NCBI GenBank assembly: GCA_964420045.1
Contig: CAYQPQ010000004.1
Coordinates: forward strand, 1-59,437
DNA from: GCA-016699975 sp964420045
GTDB lineage: Bacteria; Patescibacteriota; Minisyncoccia; Moranbacterales; UBA1568
Direction of reading: 5' to 3'
Length of the DNA stretch: 59,437 bases
A program made the position numbers and the translations under genes. Positions 25,486 through 34,628 of the stretch are shown in pieces (positions within the stretch are counted from its first letter, which is position 1; each line of letters starts with the position of its first letter). Below the pieces are notes generated by a model, which was not told the DNA's origin, ran no database searches, and was given only the letters and a program-made list of their open reading frames with translations.

Positions 25486-28400
25486 ATGAATGGAGCCGTG
25501 AAAACAGAAGAGGGTATCTTTCGGGATTTCTTCGGAAAATATGCGCTTTCGAAAACGCTTCGATTTGAGTTGAAACCGGTCGGAAAGACACTTGAAAATA
25601 TGCAGAACCGTTTCGGGTATGACAAGGAGATGCGGACGTTTCTCTGCGATCAGAAAATAGAAGATGCGTATCAGGCGCTCAAGCCCGTGCTCGATAGGAT
25701 TCATGAAAAATTTATAAACGAAAGTACTGAATCAGTTGAAGCGAAACGGATCGGCTTCGGATCGTATCTCGATTTATATCGAAATCGAAAAGATCTGAAA
25801 GAAAAATCCCTCTTAGCGGAAGAAGCAAAACTTCGAGCGGAATTTTCCAAATGTTTCTCAGCTGCTGCGAAGGAATTCAAAAAATCTGCCGGGAAGAACG
25901 GGAAAGGGAGGGATATTTTGAAAGAGTCTAGCCCCAAAGTCCTTACTGAATCCGGGATTATGGAATATGTCAGGAAAAATGCCGAGGAGTTTTCGGGTAT
26001 TCTTCCCGCGGAAGAGATTCGGGAACACGTAAAAGTTTTCAGTGGGTTCTTCACGTATTTCTCGGGATTCAATCAAAACCGCGAGAATTATTATGCTACG
26101 AAGGATGAGAGAAAAACGGCGATCGCGACACGGGTTGTTCATGAAAACCTCCCGATATTTTGTGAGAATATCCTGACTTTCGGAAACAGGAAGTCCGAGT
26201 ACGAATCCATATACGAGAAATTGAAATCCTCTGGAAAGATATTGGAAATGAAAGGCGGAGAAACTGGAGGGGAAAAGCCGTGTGTCCCGATTTCGCCGGA
26301 AGTGTTCGATATTTCCAGTTTCAATAAACATCTATCGCAATGCGGAATCGAAAGGTACAATGCGGCGATTTCAAATGCAAACTATCTTGTGAATCTGTAC
26401 AATCAGAGCCAAGAAGACAAAAAGACAAGACTCAAAGGTTTTAAGACGCTCTACAAACAAATCGGTTGCGGAAAACGCGAAACATTTATCGAAGCGATCT
26501 CTTGCGAGAAGGATTCCGACAGAAAGAATGCTGCGGATGAATCTTTGGAGTCGCTTTTTCGGAATGCGGCGAATGCTGGGAAAGAGTACTTCTCGGGAGA
26601 AAGCAAAGATGATATTATCCGGAGCATTTCCGATCTCGCTCGGTATCTTCGTGGAAGGGAATCCTTCGATGGTATCTACTGGTCGAAGGCGGCGATAAAT
26701 ACGATATCGGGGCGATACTTGGCAAATTGGCATGAGTTGCAAGATCGTTTGGTTGCGTCGAAAATTTTCAGAAAGCCTTCGAAAGAAAGTGATGAACGAG
26801 CGAGTATTCCTGATGTTGTTGGACTTCAGTCGATTTTTTCTGTGATGGATAAGGATGCTTCTGCGAATTGGCAAGGAGAGGGAGTTGTATTTAAGAAATC
26901 AATCGTTGAAGATTCCGAAGGCGATCGCAGGGAGAGAAACAAGCGGTACAAAGAAGTTATTGCGAAGTCTTCGAGTCCGTCTCGCGCACTTCTCGGCATG
27001 ATCCTCTCCGACATGGAGGTGTTCGCGGAAGCTTTTGTCCGTGATGCGGAGAATGTGTTTGGTCTTGCGAATTATTCCGATGAAAAGGGAAAGGAATCGA
27101 TAAAACAATGGCTTGATTCGATGCTTGGAGTGGTAAGAATCGCGCAGTATTTCGACGTTCGCCCGGACAAGGTCGCCAAAGCAAAAGGCGCGCCGATGGA
27201 AAGCGAACTTGCGGAAGGATTAAAGACAATTCTTCATTCTACTGATGCTAACTGGTTCCGGTTTTACGATCTGACGCGCAACTTCCTCACCAAGAAGCCG
27301 CAAGACGATGTAAAGAAAAACAAACTGAAGTTAAATTTCGAGAATAGCACGCTTGCCGGAGGGTGGGATGTAAATAAGGAGCCGGATAATTATTGCGTGA
27401 TTTTTAGAGATGATCAGAAGAGGCACTTCCTTGGCGTTATCGCGAAGCAGAAAGAAAAAGGCGACAATTCTCTCTTTAAGAAGAGAAAAGGAAACGAATT
27501 ATATAAAGTTTTAGCTCTCCAGGAGTCTTTCTTTAAGATGGAATACAAACTTCTTCCTGGACCAAATAAGATGCTTCCAAAATGTCTTCTTCCAAAATCA
27601 AACCGTAAGAAATACGGTGCGACAGATGAGATTTTGAGCGTGTACGATCGTGGAAGTTTCAAGAAAGGAGATAGTTTCTCGAGAGAAGATCTTGGAAAAG
27701 TTATAGATTTTTACAAAGAAGCTTTACGGAGATATGAGGAATGGAGTTGTTTTGATTTCTCGTTCCGTCCCACCGATGAATATTCCGATATCAGTCAATT
27801 CTATTCTGAAGTAGAGAAACAAGGATATCAAAACATATTTGTACCAGTGAATAAAAACACTGTCGACTCTTTGGTGAATGAAGGGAAGATATATCTTTTT
27901 GAGATTCGCAATCAAGACTCGAATGACGGGAAGAAAGACGGACACAGAAGCAATCTCCACACCATGTATTGGCGGGCGCTGTTCGAGGATATCGAGAATC
28001 GTCCGAAGCTGAATGGCGAGGCGGAGATATTCTACCGTCCGGCCTTGCCACAAGAAAAGTGGGAAAAGGTTCCGAATAAGAAAGGAAGAGACGGATCCGA
28101 TATCATCAAGCACTATCGTTTTTCGAAAGAAAAGTTTGCTTTTCATGTCCCGATAACGCTTAATTTCTGTCGGAAAGATTTTGCCATCAATAGGCAAATG
28201 ACTGAGAGAATGAGATCGAACGAAGACGTTCTTTTTCTGGGAATCGATCGCGGAGAGAAGCATCTCGCGTATTATTCACTGGTGGATTCGGAGGGGAAGC
28301 TGATTGAACAGGGGACGTTAAACATTCCGTTTCTGGATAAGGATGGAAACCGAAGAACCGTGAGGGTCATTGGCGTCGATGGGAAAGAATATCTGTGCCA

Positions 28401-29562
28401 CGACTACAACGAATTGCTTGAGGTGCGGGCAGGGGACAGGCACTTCGCTCGCAAAAATTGGAAGACAATCGGAACGATCAAGGAATTGAAAGACGGGTAC
28501 ATATCGCAAGTCGTTCGGAAAATTGTCGATATTGCCGTGTCGCGCGGCGCGTTTATCGTTCTGGAAAATCTTTCCATTGGTTTCAAGCGTGGGCGGCAGA
28601 AGATTGAAAAGTCTGTGTATCAAAAACTTGAACTGGCGCTTGCGAAAAAACTTAACTTCTTGGTCGACAAGTCGGCGAAGCTCGGCGAGATCGGATCTGT
28701 AACCCGCGCGCTTCAGCTTACGCCACTCGTCAATACGTCCGGCGATATCAAATCGAACCAGTTTGGCATCATGCTCTATATCCGCGCGAACTACACCTCG
28801 CAGACTGATCCCTTGACCGGCTGGCGGAAGACGATCTATCTAAAGAGCGGTTCGGAAGAGAATATCAGAAAAGAAATACAAGGCGCGTTCGAGGATATTC
28901 GTTTCGATGGGAAGGATTATGTTTTCGACTATGTTGAGAAAATCGATAAAGGGAGAATCCCATTGAAAAGATGGTTGCTCTATTCCGGAATCAACGGGAA
29001 GAGTCTGGACCGTTTCCGAGGGAAGAATACTTCCGGAAAATGGGAGGTTGAAAGATACGATGTTGCGAAAATGCTGGAGACACTTTTCTCGAGCTACAAT
29101 AGAGAGCGATCACTCCTGAAGCAGATAGGAGAGGAGTTGCCTCTCAAAAAGATCGAAGATGATTCTCGGATCGCAAAGTATTCCGCGTACGAACAGCTTC
29201 GCTTTGCGATCGACCTTATCCAACAAATTCGCAATACGGGGAGGGAAGGAGATGAACGCGATGCGGACTTCTTGCAGTCTCCCGTTCGGAGTGCAAACGG
29301 CGAGCACTTCGATTCGCGTGTCGTGGCAGACAAGGAACGGCAAGGAGAGATAATTTCGCTTCCCGTGTCCGGAGACGCGAACGGCGCATATAACATTGCG
29401 AGGAAGGGAATCCTTATGGCGGAGCATGTCCGACGAGATGGGTACAAAGTGTATATTTCTGACGACGAATGGGCGGTTTGGCTTGACAATAAGGAGAAGT
29501 GGATCGAATGGATGCGGGAGAACGAAAAAGACTTGAAGCGGAAGGAAAAAAACGCCGAATAG
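25486..29562 (+). CDS. cas12a: Type V-A CRISPR effector nuclease Cas12a
   Basis: A 1358-residue RNA-guided DNA nuclease. The N-terminus (FGKYALSKTLRFELKPVGKT) is the Cas12a wedge/REC start. RuvC-I is GIDRGEKHLAYY (D921), the bridge helix follows (NWKTIGTIKELKDGY), RuvC-II is VLENLSIGFKRGR (E1027) and RuvC-III is GDANGAYNIA (D1297). The Nuc arginine is R1249 in QIRNTG. PAM-side elements GWDVNKEPDN and NKMLPK are present. The WED region has K875 and F879 (in IIKHYRF), but the histidine used by Fn/As/LbCas12a for crRNA processing is absent: residues 858-867 read KWEKVPNKKG. The frame is intact. ATG 25486 was chosen over TTG 25480. cas4 starts one base after the stop. Confidence 0.97.
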   Translation: MNGAVKTEEGIFRDFFGKYALSKTLRFELKPVGKTLENMQNRFGYDKEMRTFLCDQKIEDAYQALKPVLDRIHEKFINESTESVEAKRIGFGSYLDLYRNRKDLKEKSLLAEEAKLRAEFSKCFSAAAKEFKKSAGKNGKGRDILKESSPKVLTESGIMEYVRKNAEEFSGILPAEEIREHVKVFSGFFTYFSGFNQNRENYYATKDERKTAIATRVVHENLPIFCENILTFGNRKSEYESIYEKLKSSGKILEMKGGETGGEKPCVPISPEVFDISSFNKHLSQCGIERYNAAISNANYLVNLYNQSQEDKKTRLKGFKTLYKQIGCGKRETFIEAISCEKDSDRKNAADESLESLFRNAANAGKEYFSGESKDDIIRSISDLARYLRGRESFDGIYWSKAAINTISGRYLANWHELQDRLVASKIFRKPSKESDERASIPDVVGLQSIFSVMDKDASANWQGEGVVFKKSIVEDSEGDRRERNKRYKEVIAKSSSPSRALLGMILSDMEVFAEAFVRDAENVFGLANYSDEKGKESIKQWLDSMLGVVRIAQYFDVRPDKVAKAKGAPMESELAEGLKTILHSTDANWFRFYDLTRNFLTKKPQDDVKKNKLKLNFENSTLAGGWDVNKEPDNYCVIFRDDQKRHFLGVIAKQKEKGDNSLFKKRKGNELYKVLALQESFFKMEYKLLPGPNKMLPKCLLPKSNRKKYGATDEILSVYDRGSFKKGDSFSREDLGKVIDFYKEALRRYEEWSCFDFSFRPTDEYSDISQFYSEVEKQGYQNIFVPVNKNTVDSLVNEGKIYLFEIRNQDSNDGKKDGHRSNLHTMYWRALFEDIENRPKLNGEAEIFYRPALPQEKWEKVPNKKGRDGSDIIKHYRFSKEKFAFHVPITLNFCRKDFAINRQMTERMRSNEDVLFLGIDRGEKHLAYYSLVDSEGKLIEQGTLNIPFLDKDGNRRTVRVIGVDGKEYLCHDYNELLEVRAGDRHFARKNWKTIGTIKELKDGYISQVVRKIVDIAVSRGAFIVLENLSIGFKRGRQKIEKSVYQKLELALAKKLNFLVDKSAKLGEIGSVTRALQLTPLVNTSGDIKSNQFGIMLYIRANYTSQTDPLTGWRKTIYLKSGSEENIRKEIQGAFEDIRFDGKDYVFDYVEKIDKGRIPLKRWLLYSGINGKSLDRFRGKNTSGKWEVERYDVAKMLETLFSSYNRERSLLKQIGEELPLKKIEDDSRIAKYSAYEQLRFAIDLIQQIRNTGREGDERDADFLQSPVRSANGEHFDSRVVADKERQGEIISLPVSGDANGAYNIARKGILMAEHVRRDGYKVYISDDEWAVWLDNKEKWIEWMRENEKDLKRKEKNAE

Positions 29563-29563
29563 T

Positions 29564-30133
29564 ATGTTCTCCGAGATTCCCATTTCTGTTTTGAACGATT
29601 TCGCGTTTTGTCCGCGATCGATCTATTTTCACGGCGTCTACGGCGCGCTCGACGATCGGCACTACAAAGCGGCACTGCAAAAGACAGGGAAACTGAAACA
29701 CGCTGCGTCCGATGCGGGAACGTATTCCTCGCGGAAGCGGTATTTACAGGGAATGGATGTGTCGTCCGCTGAGTACGGATTAGTTGGGAAAATCGATATT
29801 TACGATACAGAAACAAAAACGCTTATCGAACGGAAAACGAAAATTTCCCATGTTTTTGACGGATACAAATGGCAGGTCTTGGGACAGATTGTCTGTCTCG
29901 AAGAAGCTGGCTACGAAGTGCGGGAAGCAATTCTCCATTCGCTGTCAGACAATCTGAAGTATACGATTGTCGTCTCGGCAGATGATTGGGAAAAATTTTT
30001 CCGCCTGCTCGACAATATCCGTTCCTTTCGGATCGAGAACGCTCCGTTTGTGGATGAAAAGAAATGCTCTTCATGTATTTATCGAACGCTGTGTCGAGAC
30101 GATACTGTTAACTCCAGAGAATACCCGATATGA
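29564..30133 (+). CDS. cas4: CRISPR-associated exonuclease Cas4
   Basis: A 189-residue Cas4. The iron-sulphur cysteines are C16 (FCPRS), C168, C171 and C177. RecB-nuclease residues are D78 (GKIDIYD) and E89/K91 (LIERK), followed by a YKWQVLGQI helix in place of the canonical QxxxY. In type V-A systems Cas4 trims prespacers and helps select PAM-adjacent ends with Cas1-Cas2. The gene starts one base after cas12a and overlaps cas1 by an ATGA, so all are co-transcribed. Confidence 0.95.
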   Translation: MFSEIPISVLNDFAFCPRSIYFHGVYGALDDRHYKAALQKTGKLKHAASDAGTYSSRKRYLQGMDVSSAEYGLVGKIDIYDTETKTLIERKTKISHVFDGYKWQVLGQIVCLEEAGYEVREAILHSLSDNLKYTIVVSADDWEKFFRLLDNIRSFRIENAPFVDEKKCSSCIYRTLCRDDTVNSREYPI

Positions 30134-31101
30134 TTACCGCTCCGGATTTTTCCAAGAAACGAATCGCGTTTATTAGTACCGCATCGCTTGGCGAGTGCGA
30201 TTTCTCATTCCGGAATGAGAACATTGTGATTGCGAACGGCGATGGGGCAAAAGAGAAAATTCCTCTCCAGCTTCTTGCCGCGGTGTTTCTGCACGGCGAA
30301 GCGACGCTGACGACGAAGCTTATCGCGAACTGTTCGAGACACGGCGTGTCGCTTTTCTTGCTCGACCGATCCCTTCGGACGTATGCGTCTTTCTGTCCAT
30401 ATGCGGAAGGAAATTACCTTCTTCGCGAACGGCAGTACGCATTGTCGGACACGGAGAATCTCGGTATCGCCCGGAAGATAGTTTCGAATAAGATTCGGAA
30501 CCAATTGGCGCTGCTTCGGTCTGTTGGGATCGAAGAAATTTCTGGGAAAAATCTTCTCGAAAGGAAGCGAGAATGGGCTGAAAAGGTGATCGGCGCAACT
30601 GATATGGCAACGCTTCGCGGTATTGAAGGAACGGCGGGGAAGCTTTTCTTTCGGGAATATTTCGGGACGATTGGCTGGTATCGACGTGTTCCAAGGGGAA
30701 AAATCGACGAGAATAATATCTTGCTCGACATGGGATATTCCTATCTCTTTCATTTTACGGATTCGCTGTTGCGACTCTTTGGATTTGACACGTACAAAGG
30801 CGCGTATCATCAACTTTTCTTTCAACGAAAATCGCTTGCGTGCGATATGATGGAGCCGTTCCGATGCATTGTTGATCGCGCGTTGCTCAAAATGCACACG
30901 CTTAATCGTTTTGACGCGGACGATTTCTTTGTGAAGAATGGAAATTACGGGTTGAAATATACGAGTTCTTCGCACTACTCGAAGATTTTCCTGGAAGAAA
31001 TTCTTAAGCAAAAGATGGAGGTTTACGAATTCGTTCGAGGTTTTTACTATCGCGTACTGAACGGAAACGAAGATGCCTTCAACGCGTTCATTATTCGTTG
31101 A
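30130..31101 (+). CDS. cas1: CRISPR integrase Cas1
   Basis: A 323-residue Cas1, the catalytic subunit that inserts new spacers at the leader-proximal repeat. Metal-site residues fit the family: E166 in GIEGTAGKLFF, H227 in GAYHQLFF, and D239/E242 in ACDMMEP. The N-terminal beta domain and the all-helical C-terminal domain are both full length. It overlaps cas4 by four bases and lies 4 bases before cas2. No fusion or truncation is seen. Confidence 0.97.
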   Translation: MITAPDFSKKRIAFISTASLGECDFSFRNENIVIANGDGAKEKIPLQLLAAVFLHGEATLTTKLIANCSRHGVSLFLLDRSLRTYASFCPYAEGNYLLRERQYALSDTENLGIARKIVSNKIRNQLALLRSVGIEEISGKNLLERKREWAEKVIGATDMATLRGIEGTAGKLFFREYFGTIGWYRRVPRGKIDENNILLDMGYSYLFHFTDSLLRLFGFDTYKGAYHQLFFQRKSLACDMMEPFRCIVDRALLKMHTLNRFDADDFFVKNGNYGLKYTSSSHYSKIFLEEILKQKMEVYEFVRGFYYRVLNGNEDAFNAFIIR

Positions 31102-31105
31102 ATTT

Positions 31106-31387
31106 ATGCTCATAGTCTCTTATGATTTTGAAAATGATCGGACTCGTACCCGATTTTCGAGATTTTTGGAACAATACGGGCGTCGTATTCAGTACAGCGT
31201 GTTCCAACTTCGCGAGAGCGAACGGGTCTTGCAAAATGTGCTCATTGAGATAGAATTGAAGTACAAAAAGTCCTTTACTGGCGCGGACAGCATTGTTGTG
31301 TTTCAAGTTTGCGAAGGCTGCGCCAAGAAAGTGCGCCGATATGGATACGCAAAGCGTGAGGAAGAAGACGTGATTGTGATTGCCTAG
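31106..31387 (+). CDS. cas2: CRISPR-associated protein Cas2
   Basis: A 93-residue ferredoxin-like Cas2 with the N-terminal LIVSYDFENDRTRTRFSRFL and central RIQYSVFQLRES. It forms the dimeric core of the Cas1-Cas2 integrase. The ATG at 31106 was chosen because the upstream extension runs into the end of cas1. C-terminal residues CEGCAKKVRRYGYAKR are more basic and cysteine-rich than in many Cas2 proteins. The leader and array follow directly. Confidence 0.95.
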   Translation: MLIVSYDFENDRTRTRFSRFLEQYGRRIQYSVFQLRESERVLQNVLIEIELKYKKSFTGADSIVVFQVCEGCAKKVRRYGYAKREEEDVIVIA

Positions 31388-31585
31388 GCGTATCCGGATC
31401 GGATAAGAACTTTGACAATTCATCACCGTAAGGTGGAAATTGAAATCGGCCTTATTTTATTGCGAATATTCCAAAAAACGCAAAACCTTAACCTGAATAT
31501 TGGTGTTTTGCGCGGATAAGCCAAGAAGTCGCTATCGCTTCTCGCGAGGTTTGTATCTTTTTGGCTTATCCAAGCCAAAGTTGCT
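31388..31585 (+). promoter_or_regulatory. CRISPR leader with nested hairpins
   Basis: A 198-base AT-rich leader between cas2 and the first repeat. It contains TTGACA at 31412-31417 with no convincing -10, a small CACC-GTAA-GGTG hairpin, an inverted pair CGCAAAAC/GTTTTGCG (31479-31486, 31505-31512), and a perfect 11-bp pair GGATAAGCCAA/TTGGCTTATCC (31514-31524, 31561-31571) enclosing AGAAG/CTTCT. The last hairpin ends 14 bases before repeat 1. These are candidates for array promoter and Cas1-Cas2 anchoring sites. Confidence 0.75.
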
Positions 31586-33239
31586 CGCAATAAGACCTAC
31601 GCAATTTCTACTTTTGTAGATAAGTCATTGCCAATATCGACTGGCGTCGCAATAAGACCTACGCAATTTCTACTTTTGTAGATTCGGCGCAATATCTATT
31701 CTCTCTTCCGCAATAAGACCTACGCAATTTCTACTTTTGTAGATATTACTACTAAAGCGTCTCTTGACATAACGCAATAAGACCTACGCAATTTCTACTT
31801 TTGTAGATGACGTACCCGTACGTCCGTTTGGACGTCGCAATAAGACCTACGCAATTTCTACTTTTGTAGATGAAACTTCCTTTGGAGCAGAAATAATCGC
31901 AATAAGACCTACGCAATTTCTACTTTTGTAGATAAAACGAGTGTTCCTCCGGGTCTCAGCGCAATAAGACCTACGCAATTTCTACTTTTGTAGATGAGTC
32001 TTCTGTAAGATCTTCAAGAGCTGCGCAATAAGACCTACGCAATTTCTACTTTTGTAGATAACCCAATGATTACGAGCGGGTCGACGCAATAAGACCTACG
32101 CAATTTCTACTTTTGTAGATGAAAATACTGCCGCCGCGCTGTGGCAACGCAATAAGACCTACGCAATTTCTACTTTTGTAGATTTAAAGGGTTGGCTACC
32201 GAAAAAGACGCAATAAGACCTACGCAATTTCTACTTTTGTAGATAGATTGACTATTGGTGCCCCTTCATCCGCAATAAGACCTACGCAATTTCTACTTTT
32301 GTAGATATTGAGCAAGCTCGAAGACATAACACGCAATAAGACCTACGCAATTTCTACTTTTGTAGATCCACGGAACAGATTTTTGGCAAATTCGCAATAA
32401 GACCTACGCAATTTCTACTTTTGTAGATACCACTGTCCTTTCTTGCTTCTTGATTCGCAATAAGACCTACGCAATTTCTACTTTTGTAGATACATAAACG
32501 ATATGCAGGTAAACGATTCGCAATAAGACCTACGCAATTTCTACTTTTGTAGATACTGGTTCCAGTCTGGTATTGTGGCGTCGCAATAAGACCTACGCAA
32601 TTTCTACTTTTGTAGATTACGGATATATAATACTAGTGTAGGCGCAATAAGACCTACGCAATTTCTACTTTTGTAGATTAATGATATCGCCCTCTATCAG
32701 TTTCCGCAATAAGACCTACGCAATTTCTACTTTTGTAGATAGGCAACAGCGAGAGATCAGACGAGGCACGCAATAAGACCTACGCAATTTCTACTTTTGT
32801 AGATAAAAAGAACGGAGTAAGCGCCCTTGCGCAATAAGACCTACGCAATTTCTACTTTTGTAGATTTCCGTTCGATCCGCTCCATGGCATCGCAATAAGA
32901 CCTACGCAATTTCTACTTTTGTAGATAGCAGGCAGCCGCTCTTGCTCAGTGATGCGCAATAAGACCTACGCAATTTCTACTTTTGTAGATTAAGCAGTAT
33001 GCGATATACTGCGTCGCGCAATAAGACCTACGCAATTTCTACTTTTGTAGATAAAAGCGCGGTGAAAGATCCGAAGTCTCGCAATAAGACCTACGCAATT
33101 TCTACTTTTGTAGATGCTCTCCTTCTTTGTTTGCTTGAGTTCGCAATAAGACCTACGCAATTTCTACTTTTGTAGATTTTCCAGCAAACAGGTGCACGCG
33201 CTTCGCAATAAGACTTATGCAATTTCTCTCGTTGTAGCC
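31586..33239 (+). CRISPR. Type V-A CRISPR array, 27 repeats / 26 spacers
   Basis: Twenty-six repeats of 36 bases read identically, and a 27th (33204-33239) is decayed. The repeat begins CGCAATAAGACCTACG and ends AATTTCTACTTTTGTAGAT, the canonical Cas12a handle: TCTAC and GTAGA pair around a TTTT loop. CGCAAT occurs twice in the repeat. Spacers are 25-28 bases and none is repeated by eye. Orientation is with the cas genes, leader at 31388-31585. The decayed repeat at the far side has lost the handle stem (TCTCTCGTTGTAGCC), as expected for the oldest end. Confidence 0.98.
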
Positions 33240-33268
33240 TCATGCGGAAAGAATTTCGTCTCTCCTTC

Positions 33269-33277
33269 TGGTATAAT
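33269..33277 (+). promoter_or_regulatory. Extended -10 promoter for second permease
   Basis: TGG followed by TATAAT (33272-33277), about 30 bases after the last repeat. Start near 33284, leader about 32 bases to ATG 33316. Confidence 0.6.
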
Positions 33278-33315
33278 ACAAAGAAGCAGTAGCTTTTTTC
33301 GGTGCCGAATTGTGT

Positions 33316-34569
33316 ATGCACGAATTGCTTCTTTCGTTGTCTTTTGCAGTGAAGAGTCTTGCGGCGAATGCCGGGAGGACGCTTCTGACGCTCTCGGGGG
33401 TGATTATCGGGACGGTTGCTATCATGACGGTGGCGTCGGCGGGGGATGCGGTTGAGGGGTTTGTGCTTGATCAGGTGAAGAGCTTTGGAGACAACAGTAT
33501 TCAGGTCGAGGTGAAAGTGCCTTCGGCGGGGCGGAATTCATCCGGGAATGCGACGGGTATCGCGCAGGGTATACAGGTGACGACGCTCACGCTCGATGAT
33601 GCGGACGCGGTTGCGCGGTTGCCGAATGTTTCGGGGTACTACGCGGGCATTATCGGGCAGGCGCTTGCAAGTCGGGAGGAGACAAACAAGCAAGTCTTTC
33701 TCCTTGGGGCGACGGCAGATGCGCCGCAGATAGACAAGAATATCGTGCTTACCGAAGGGAATTTCTATTCGGCGGCCGACGATCGCGGTATTGCGCAGAC
33801 GGTGGTGCTCGGCGCCGGAGTGAAGAAAACGTTCTTTGGAGAGAGTCCGGCAGTGGGGCAGTCGATTACGATCAAGGGGCAGCGCTACCGTGTGTCCGGC
33901 GTTATTAAGGAACGCGGCTCGACGGGGTTTGTCAATTTCGATGATTTCGCGTATATTCCGGTTCGTACCATGCAGAAGAAAATTCTCGGCGTCGACTACG
34001 TGAGTTTTTTTACGGTAGCAGCGCGAGACGGTTCGCGTGTCGACGAGACGGCGCGCGAGATCGATGATCTTCTGCGGGAGCGGCACGATATTCGGAAGGC
34101 AGGACAGGAAGACTATGCCGTGACCACGATCAAGGAAGCGCAGACCCTGGTGCAGTCGGTGTTTGGTGCGGTGCAAATTCTTTTGGTGGCGCTCGCATCC
34201 ATTTCGCTTGTCGTGGGCGGGGTGGGCATTATGAATGTGATGTTTGTATCGGTCGCCGAGCGGACGCCGGAGATTGGGCTCCGCAAAGCGGTGGGTGCGC
34301 GTCCCCGTGATATTTTGCGGCAGTTTCTTGTTGAGGCGGTTTTGGTGGCAATTGTCGGCGGAGTGATCGGCATCGCGATTTCGTTTGTGATTATTTTCTT
34401 CGCCTTCTCGGCGATTGCGGCGCTCGGGTTTCCGCTCGCGTTCGTCTTCTCTCTTCGAAATCTTCTCTTTGCACTCGCGTTCGCTTTTCTTTCGGGTATC
34501 GTGTTTGGAACGTATCCGGCGTGGAAGGCATCGAAGATAGATCCGATTCGAGCGATACGCGGAGAATGA
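33316..34569 (+). CDS. MacB/FtsX-type ABC transporter permease (copy 2)
   Basis: A 417-residue permease with one N-terminal helix (TLLTLSGVIIGTVAIMTVAS), a MacB periplasmic core and three C-terminal helices including the PEIGLRKAVGARPRDILRQF segment. It shares layout and many residues with the permease at 22009-23256 (both have GLRKAVGAR and a closing YPA segment). As with copy 1, no ATPase gene adjoins. It follows the decayed end of the CRISPR array, so the CRISPR island lies between two related permeases. Confidence 0.88.
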   Translation: MHELLLSLSFAVKSLAANAGRTLLTLSGVIIGTVAIMTVASAGDAVEGFVLDQVKSFGDNSIQVEVKVPSAGRNSSGNATGIAQGIQVTTLTLDDADAVARLPNVSGYYAGIIGQALASREETNKQVFLLGATADAPQIDKNIVLTEGNFYSAADDRGIAQTVVLGAGVKKTFFGESPAVGQSITIKGQRYRVSGVIKERGSTGFVNFDDFAYIPVRTMQKKILGVDYVSFFTVAARDGSRVDETAREIDDLLRERHDIRKAGQEDYAVTTIKEAQTLVQSVFGAVQILLVALASISLVVGGVGIMNVMFVSVAERTPEIGLRKAVGARPRDILRQFLVEAVLVAIVGGVIGIAISFVIIFFAFSAIAALGFPLAFVFSLRNLLFALAFAFLSGIVFGTYPAWKASKIDPIRAIRGE

Positions 34570-34609
34570 GCAGGAGGGTGATTCAAAGGAGATCCAAAAT
34601 TGTTTGGTA

Positions 34610-34615
34610 TATACT
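34610..34615 (+). promoter_or_regulatory. Possible -10 box for the aminotransferase
   Basis: TATACT at 34610-34615, with TTGG just upstream. Start near 34622 would leave about 7 bases before the GTG start at 34629. Confidence 0.4.
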
Positions 34616-34628
34616 GTGAACAAACACC

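Noticed and set aside
31440..31470. A possible anti-repeat (CCTTATTTTATTGCG resembles the complement of the repeat start) as tracrRNA
   Set aside because: The match is short and broken, and Cas12a systems are known to work without tracrRNA.
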